The translations under genes and the position numbers were made by a program. Shown piece by piece: positions 13,588 through 17,452 of a stretch of 17,452 nucleotides of DNA. The DNA is from Propionibacteriaceae bacterium (GTDB lineage Bacteria > Actinomycetota > Actinomycetes > Propionibacteriales > Propionibacteriaceae). The notes below the pieces were generated by a model. The model saw only the letters and a program-made list of their open reading frames with translations. It ran no database searches and was not told where the DNA came from. The number at the start of each line of letters is the position of its first letter. Position 1 is the first letter of the stretch. Location: contig JAIRKB010000069.1 of NCBI GenBank assembly GCA_031260385.1, forward strand, positions 1-17,452, given 5' to 3'.

Positions 13588-13659
13588 ATGCAACCGTACC
13601 GTCTCATTCATCAATGCGCAAGCTCGGTCGCATTCCGGGATGCGACCGTACGGTCGCAT
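13588..13659. promoter_or_regulatory. Three-copy operator array upstream of hipB
   Basis: Three 20-bp sites start at 13588, 13614 and 13640, an exact 26-bp pitch with 6-bp spacers. The third, ATGCGACCGTACGGTCGCAT, is a perfect palindrome. The second, ATGCGCAAGCTCGGTCGCAT, agrees at 15 of 20 positions and the first, ATGCAACCGTACCGTCTCAT, at 17 of 20. They end 2 bp upstream of the hipB start codon and overlie its likely promoter, so HipB or HipBA is the natural ligand. Ligand identity is inference. Confidence 0.75.
13593..13621 (-). promoter_or_regulatory. Candidate hipBA promoter within the operators
   Basis: On the minus strand, TTGCGC (13621-13616) and TACGGT (13598-13593) are separated by 17 bp. 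The -10 fits the actinobacterial TAnnnT form. Transcription would begin about 13586, the A of the hipB start codon, giving a leaderless mRNA. The first operator covers the -10 and the second covers the -35. Confidence 0.45.
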
Positions 13660-14075
13660 AGCTTGGCCACCAGCCGGTACATCCCGTACCCAACCCCAGC
13701 GCCGAGGGTGTTGAGGATGAGGTCGTCGAACTCGGCGACACCGCGGTAGGTGAGATACTGGGTGATCTCGATGGAGGCGGAGAGCGCGAAGCCAAGCGAG
13801 ATCGTTAGGAGGGCACTGCGCTTCTGGAGCAGTATGGGGAGTAGGAACCCGAAGGGGACGAACCAGCCGATATTGCCTAGCAACAGCCAGAGAAAGTAGC
13901 CAGGGGCGTTGTGGGCGATTTGGAGCAGGTTGGTGAACAACTCGAGGTTGAGTTGGCGTTCGGGAAAACGGTATGGGCGCAGGAGCGTCAGATAAAACAA
14001 TCCCCCAAGATAAACCACAAACAGCCCTCCACAAAGGAGTCGTATCTTCCCGGATGCAAACCTCACCCGACCCAT
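13611..14075 (-). CDS. VanZ-like membrane protein
   Basis: VanZ-family proteins are small integral membrane proteins. The founding member gives low-level teicoplanin resistance, but most relatives have no known role. The 154-residue product has four to five hydrophobic segments, the NIGWFVPFGFLLPILL motif and the later SIEITQYLTYRGVAEFDDLI plus NTLGAGVGYGMY pattern (E/Q, R, D residues), which define the family. ATG 14075 is chosen; TTG 14099 would add 8 residues and neither has a clear ribosome site. A TACTAA box at 14115-14110 could be its -10. The last codons coincide with the operator array of hipB, 24 bp away, so it may be cotranscribed with hipBA. Confidence 0.8.
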   Translation of the reverse strand: MGRVRFASGKIRLLCGGLFVVYLGGLFYLTLLRPYRFPERQLNLELFTNLLQIAHNAPGYFLWLLLGNIGWFVPFGFLLPILLQKRSALLTISLGFALSASIEITQYLTYRGVAEFDDLILNTLGAGVGYGMYRLVAKLCDRTVASRNATELAH

Positions 14076-14139
14076 CGAACCAACCAACGATGCCCTCAAC
14101 CATCCGAACTTAGTACGCCTCAGTTGCCCGATGATCCCG

Positions 14140-14167
14140 CTAGGGGTACCTAGAGTCTTTTCTAGGG
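14140..14167. promoter_or_regulatory. Inverted CTAGG half-sites in the divergent intergenic region
   Basis: CTAGG (14140-14144), CCTAG (14149-14153) and CTAGG (14162-14166) alternate in orientation. They include CCTAGA-N6-TCTAGG (14149-14166), a 6-bp inverted repeat. The sites lie between the divergent vanZ-like and SPFH genes, just upstream of the candidate promoter of the latter, a natural place for an operator. Confidence 0.35.
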
Positions 14168-14175
14168 TGAAGGGT

Positions 14176-14205
14176 TTGGTTTGGGTAGTCCCTTATCGCT
14201 ACACT
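14176..14205 (+). promoter_or_regulatory. Candidate promoter of the SPFH operon
   Basis: TTGGTT (14176-14181) and TACACT (14200-14205) are separated by 18 bp. This gives a leader of about 48 nt before ATG 14260. The -10 fits TAnnnT; the -35 is a moderate match. Confidence 0.4.
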
Positions 14206-14259
14206 TTTTGTATCTTCCTTGCGGGGATTTCGCCCGCCTTAACTATCTGGAGGTAGTTC

Positions 14260-15582
14260 ATGGGACTTATTAGCGCTGTACTTGGTGCGGCTAGCGGCAC
14301 GCTCGCTGACCAATGGCTCGAATTCTTCACCGCCGACGCAATTGCGGACAATGTCCTGGTTGTGAAAGGGCAACATAACACTGGTGGGCGCGGCTCCAAT
14401 AAGCACGGCAGTGACAATATCATCTCTTCCGGTTCTGGTCTGGTGGTCGCCGACGGTCAGGCGGCAGCGATCGTTGACAATGGCATCATCGTGGAGTTCA
14501 CCGCTGTGCCCGGGCGCTATACCTACGACCAGTCGTCGGAGCGCTCGATCTTCTCTGGTGGCGGTCTGGCCGCCAATATCGGTGCCGTTTTCCAGCAGGG
14601 CCTCGAGCGCTTCAAGTATGGCGGTGGGGTCAGCAAAGACCAGCGCGTCTACTACTTCAACATCAAGGAAATGCCCGGCCGCAAGTATGGTACGGCCACC
14701 CCGGTTCCCTTCCGGGTGGTTGACCGCAATATCGGCCTCGACATCGACATCTCGATTCGCTGCAATGGTGAATACTCGCTGCGACTGACCAACCCCCTCC
14801 TCTTCTATGCCAATGTTTCTGGCAATGTGGCGCAGGACTACAAGATCGACCAGCTGGAGTCCCAACTGAAGTCGGAGTTGCTGACCGCTCTGCAACCGGC
14901 TTTTGCCCGGATCTCCGAGATGGGGATTCGCTACTCCGCTCTACCAGCTCACACCACTGAGCTAGCCGCCGCCCTCAATGAGGTGCTCTCGACCCAGTGG
15001 CGGGATCGGCGCGGGATTGAGATCGTGGTCTTCGGGGTGAACTCGGTTTCGGCTAGCCCCGAAGACGAGCAGCTGATCAAGGATATGCAGAAGGCTGGCG
15101 CGATGCGCGATCCGAATATGGCGGGGGCTGTGCTCGCCGCCGCTCAAGCCGATGCGATGCGTAATGCCGCTCTCAACGAGTCTGGCGCCCCGGGCGCCTT
15201 CCTGGCGATGGGGATGGCTCAGCAGGCTGGTGGCAACCTCGGTCAGTTCTTCCAGGGCGGTCAGGCTCCGGCTGGCCCGCCGCCGACGGCCTATCCGGTC
15301 GCCCCAGACGGTGGGTACGGTGGGGCAGCGCCCTACGCGCCACCGGCACCTCCCGCCCCACCGGCTCCGCCCGCTGCTCCACCAGCCCCAGTCGGCTGGG
15401 TCTGTGCCGCCGGCCATGGTGGCAACACCGGCAAGTTCTGCGCTGAGTGTGGGGCTCCCCAGGTGGCTGCCCCCGAGTGGGTCTGCGATAAGTGCGGTTG
15501 GACGCCTCCGGCCGACACCACCACGCCGAAGTTCTGCCCGGAATGTGGCGATATCTTCGACGAAGCGGACCGGAAAGCCTAG
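14260..15582 (+). CDS. SPFH-domain protein with Pro-rich linker and zinc ribbons
   Basis: SPFH (stomatin/prohibitin/flotillin) proteins form assemblies on the membrane. This 440-residue protein resembles the group of Bacillus YdjI, which links the phage-shock protein PspA to the membrane. The SPFH-like body spans about residues 20-280, a Gly/Ala-rich segment follows, then a Pro-rich linker (about 330-379, APPAPPAPPAPP). Two zinc ribbons close the protein: C382/H386/C394/C397 and C409/C412/C426/C429. No clear membrane helix is present, so recruitment by a partner is likely. GGAGGT at 14249-14254 gives a strong start. The next gene begins 3 nt after its stop. Family placement is confident; the function is inferred. 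Confidence 0.82.
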   Translation: MGLISAVLGAASGTLADQWLEFFTADAIADNVLVVKGQHNTGGRGSNKHGSDNIISSGSGLVVADGQAAAIVDNGIIVEFTAVPGRYTYDQSSERSIFSGGGLAANIGAVFQQGLERFKYGGGVSKDQRVYYFNIKEMPGRKYGTATPVPFRVVDRNIGLDIDISIRCNGEYSLRLTNPLLFYANVSGNVAQDYKIDQLESQLKSELLTALQPAFARISEMGIRYSALPAHTTELAAALNEVLSTQWRDRRGIEIVVFGVNSVSASPEDEQLIKDMQKAGAMRDPNMAGAVLAAAQADAMRNAALNESGAPGAFLAMGMAQQAGGNLGQFFQGGQAPAGPPPTAYPVAPDGGYGGAAPYAPPAPPAPPAPPAAPPAPVGWVCAAGHGGNTGKFCAECGAPQVAAPEWVCDKCGWTPPADTTTPKFCPECGDIFDEADRKA

Positions 15583-15585
15583 ACG

Positions 15586-16881
15586 ATGTCTGTCGAGCAA
15601 CAGAAATGCCCGAACTGTGCGGGTGGGCTCGCTTTTGATCCCACCCAACAGAAGTTGGTTTGCGCCCACTGTGATGCCGCTTTCGCGATCCCGGCTCCGG
15701 GCGGGCCTAGTGCCCCCAATGTCGAGGTCCTGACCTGGGAGCTCCCCAAGACTGGGTGGGCTCCCGAGGAGGCCGCTGGGATGTTGGTCTATGCCTGCGC
15801 TTCTTGTGGGGGCCAGATTGTTGGTAATCAGACCAGTGGCGCCACCTCTTGCCCGTATTGTGGCAATCCGGTGGTGGTCGCTGGTCAGTTCGCTGGCGGG
15901 TTACGTCCCGACCTGGTCGTGCCCTTCCAGCAGACTAAGCAGGCCGCTATCGACACCCTGCAGCGCCATTATCAGCGCAAGAAGCTGCTGCCGAAGTCCT
16001 TCAAGACCGCCAATTATCTCAATGAGGTTAAAGGGATGTACGTTCCGACCTGGCTCTTCGACTTCGATGTCGCGGCTTCGGCGGACTACTCGGCCCAGCG
16101 GGAAATCCGTACCTCCATCAAAGACGTGGCCGGACAAGCGAAGACCAATGTCGAGACCCAGCACTATCGTTTAGAGCGGGCGGCGACGGTGACCTTCGAC
16201 GCCATCCCGGTCGATGGCTCCTCGCGGATGCCCGATGACATCATGGAGTCGGTGGCGCCTTTCGACGTCACGAAGTCGACCCAGTTCAACACCTCCTATC
16301 TGACCGGTTTCTTGGCTGATCGCTACGATGTCGACGCCGAGGCCTCCAAGCCGCGGGCCGTCCAGCGCATGACCACCACGACGGAATCCCTGTTGCTGGG
16401 CACGACTTCGAGTTATTCCTCGGTTCGGGCCGAGTCGAAGAATATCCAGATTCGGCGCGCCCGGGTGCTCTACTCGCTGCTCCCGGTTTGGATCCTGTCG
16501 ACGACCTGGAATAAGCAGCGTTACACCTTCGCGATGAACGGTCAGACGGGCAAGTTCGTGGGCAATCTGCCGACTGACAGAGGCCTGTTCTGGAAGTGGT
16601 TCTTCGGCTTGTTCTTCGTCACCGCCCTGATCGGATGTGGGGCCTCCCTGGCGTACGTCTCCTCCTTGACGCCCACCGCAGAACAAGGCCTACCGATCTG
16701 GCCCTGGATTGTCACCGCTATCCTCGCCTTGCTGGTCGCTCTGATACCGACCCTGGTCTGGCAAGGGCAGCTAAAGACGGTCCATCTCCAAGCCGAGGCG
16801 AAAGACAATGTCCGCAAGGGCTCTTTCCAGGTTACCCACACGCGTGACCATTACCTGCGGAGCACCAATAAGATCACCTAG
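15586..16881 (+). CDS. Zinc-ribbon protein with two C-terminal membrane helices (YdjG-like)
   Basis: The 431-residue protein carries two N-terminal zinc ribbons, C8/C11/C26/C29 (TFIIB-like) and C71/C74/C89/C92. A long soluble middle domain follows, then two hydrophobic helices at about 335-358 and 370-392 and a 39-residue basic tail. This layout matches Bacillus YdjG and similar proteins found beside YdjI-type SPFH proteins. The likely role is a membrane anchor or sensor that recruits the SPFH partner. It starts 3 nt after the SPFH stop with only a weak GGAAAG ribosome site, so translation is probably coupled. No catalytic motif was recognised. The often-linked TPM-domain gene and pspA are not in view. 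Confidence 0.75.
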   Translation: MSVEQQKCPNCAGGLAFDPTQQKLVCAHCDAAFAIPAPGGPSAPNVEVLTWELPKTGWAPEEAAGMLVYACASCGGQIVGNQTSGATSCPYCGNPVVVAGQFAGGLRPDLVVPFQQTKQAAIDTLQRHYQRKKLLPKSFKTANYLNEVKGMYVPTWLFDFDVAASADYSAQREIRTSIKDVAGQAKTNVETQHYRLERAATVTFDAIPVDGSSRMPDDIMESVAPFDVTKSTQFNTSYLTGFLADRYDVDAEASKPRAVQRMTTTTESLLLGTTSSYSSVRAESKNIQIRRARVLYSLLPVWILSTTWNKQRYTFAMNGQTGKFVGNLPTDRGLFWKWFFGLFFVTALIGCGASLAYVSSLTPTAEQGLPIWPWIVTAILALLVALIPTLVWQGQLKTVHLQAEAKDNVRKGSFQVTHTRDHYLRSTNKIT

Positions 16882-16891
16882 GCTTCCTAGG
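16877..16891 (+). repeat. Paired CCTAGG sites after the zinc-ribbon gene
   Basis: CCTAGG occurs at 16877-16882, across the stop codon, and again at 16886-16891, so that the 15 bp also form a CCTAG...CTAGG inverted repeat. The core matches the half-sites upstream of the SPFH gene. It is too short to terminate transcription on its own. Confidence 0.35.
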
Positions 16892-16908
16892 TAGTCAAGG
16901 GGGAGGGT

Positions 16909-17452
16909 ATGGCCTCAGGTAAGGATCGCTCGTGCTTGGGTTCGCTTTTCAGCACGTTGGTAGTGCTGGTGTTGGTCTCTGCCTTGATTCATTTGGTCCA
17001 TGCCCTGACCTTGGACAAGATCATCGAATACAAAAAGGTGGCTTTTGCCCCCGCCAGCTTGCCGAGTGATCTAGCTGGCTACCGCATCGCCTTCATCACC
17101 GACACCCACCTGTTGCCGGCCGAGCAGCTTGAGGAGGTGATCGCTGAGCTGAACCAGCGCGCGATCGACCTCCTCCTGCTCGGTGGCGACTTCTACCGCT
17201 GGGGGGATCTGGAGGCGACGATCGCGGCCTTGGCTCGAACCGTCACCAGTGATGGGATCTACGGGATCGCCGGCAATCACGACAACACCCGCGAGCTGTT
17301 CGGGCTCATGGAGGAGTATTCGATCGTACCGTTGTCGAATAGTGGGGTGCGGATCCGCCAGGATTTCTACCTGGCGGGAGTCGAGGATCTTTGGAACGGA
17401 AGCCCGGATATCCCCCAAGCGATCGCTGGTTCTCGCGAGGGCGATTTCGTTC
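16909..17452 (+). CDS. Membrane-anchored metallophosphoesterase, 3' end outside the window
   Basis: The open frame has no stop before the window ends, giving at least 181 codons. The N-terminus has a membrane helix (about residues 10-32, LGSLFSTLVVLVLVSALIHL). The calcineurin-like motifs then follow in order: IAFITDTHL (DxH, about 64-72), LLLGGDFYRWG (GGD, about 93-103) and GIAGNHDNT (GNHD, about 122-130). This is the plan of YaeI/YkuE-type phosphoesterases, some of which act on membrane lipids such as UDP-diacylglucosamine; the substrate here is unknown. A GGGGGAGGG ribosome site (about 16899-16907) precedes ATG 16909, 27 nt after the zinc-ribbon gene, so it belongs to the same operon. Confidence 0.88.
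   Translation, partial: MASGKDRSCLGSLFSTLVVLVLVSALIHLVHALTLDKIIEYKKVAFAPASLPSDLAGYRIAFITDTHLLPAEQLEEVIAELNQRAIDLLLLGGDFYRWGDLEATIAALARTVTSDGIYGIAGNHDNTRELFGLMEEYSIVPLSNSGVRIRQDFYLAGVEDLWNGSPDIPQAIAGSREGDFV

Noticed and set aside
13588..13659. Evenly spaced repeats as a possible CRISPR array.
   Set aside because: Only three imperfect palindromic copies with 6-bp spacers, far too short for spacers, and no cas genes. An operator array fits better.
13519..14103. A 194-codon minus-strand frame overlapping the VanZ-like gene and hipB.
   Set aside because: Its translation is Arg/Pro-rich low-quality sequence, while the overlapping frame has clear VanZ motifs and membrane segments.

Overview
The window is a stretch of GC-rich chromosome from an actinomycete. 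Many ribosomal protein sequences look actinobacterial (S8 starts MTMTDPIADMLTRLRNAN, S10 is of the MAGQKIRIRLRAYDHEVID type, and S14 is the short zinc-binding form). The order Propionibacteriales or family Propionibacteriaceae is a plausible but unproven guess.

Positions 1-306 hold a G-rich tract, a candidate promoter and a long untranslated leader. Inside the leader are a 14-codon reading frame with a strong ribosome site and several hairpins. Positions 307-11813 are the fused S10 and spc operons, all on the + strand and tightly packed: rpsJ, rplC, rplD, rplW, rplB, rpsS, rplV, rpsC, rplP, rpmC, rpsQ, rplN, rplX, rplE, rpsZ, rpsH, rplF, rplR, rpsE, rpmD, rplO, secY. Most junctions are overlaps (TGATG, TAATG, GTGA) or gaps under 20 nt, which suggests one transcript with coupled translation. 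The largest gap inside the ribosomal protein block, between rpsZ and rpsH, is filled by a 26-codon frame that ends in an ATGA overlap with rpsH. Three proteins (L4, L22, L5) carry long Ala/Lys/Pro/Glu-rich extensions.

After secY the usual actinobacterial order (adk, map, infA) is broken. A repeat-rich intergenic region (11814-12075) is followed by a minus-strand block: a VanZ-like membrane protein, then the toxin-antitoxin pair hipB-hipA. Just upstream of hipB lie three 20-bp palindrome-like copies at an exact 26-bp pitch. They cover the likely hipB promoter and lie partly inside the 3' end of the vanZ-like gene. A second pair of related copies, also 26 bp apart, lies beyond the 3' end of hipA.

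From 14176 the + strand carries a second operon. It encodes an SPFH-domain protein with C-terminal zinc ribbons, a protein with N-terminal zinc ribbons and two C-terminal membrane helices (the pairing resembles Bacillus YdjI/YdjG), and the first 181 codons of a membrane-anchored metallophosphoesterase that runs off the window. By analogy this module may act at the membrane in envelope stress; that is inference.

No rRNA, tRNA, CRISPR array or transposase gene was seen.
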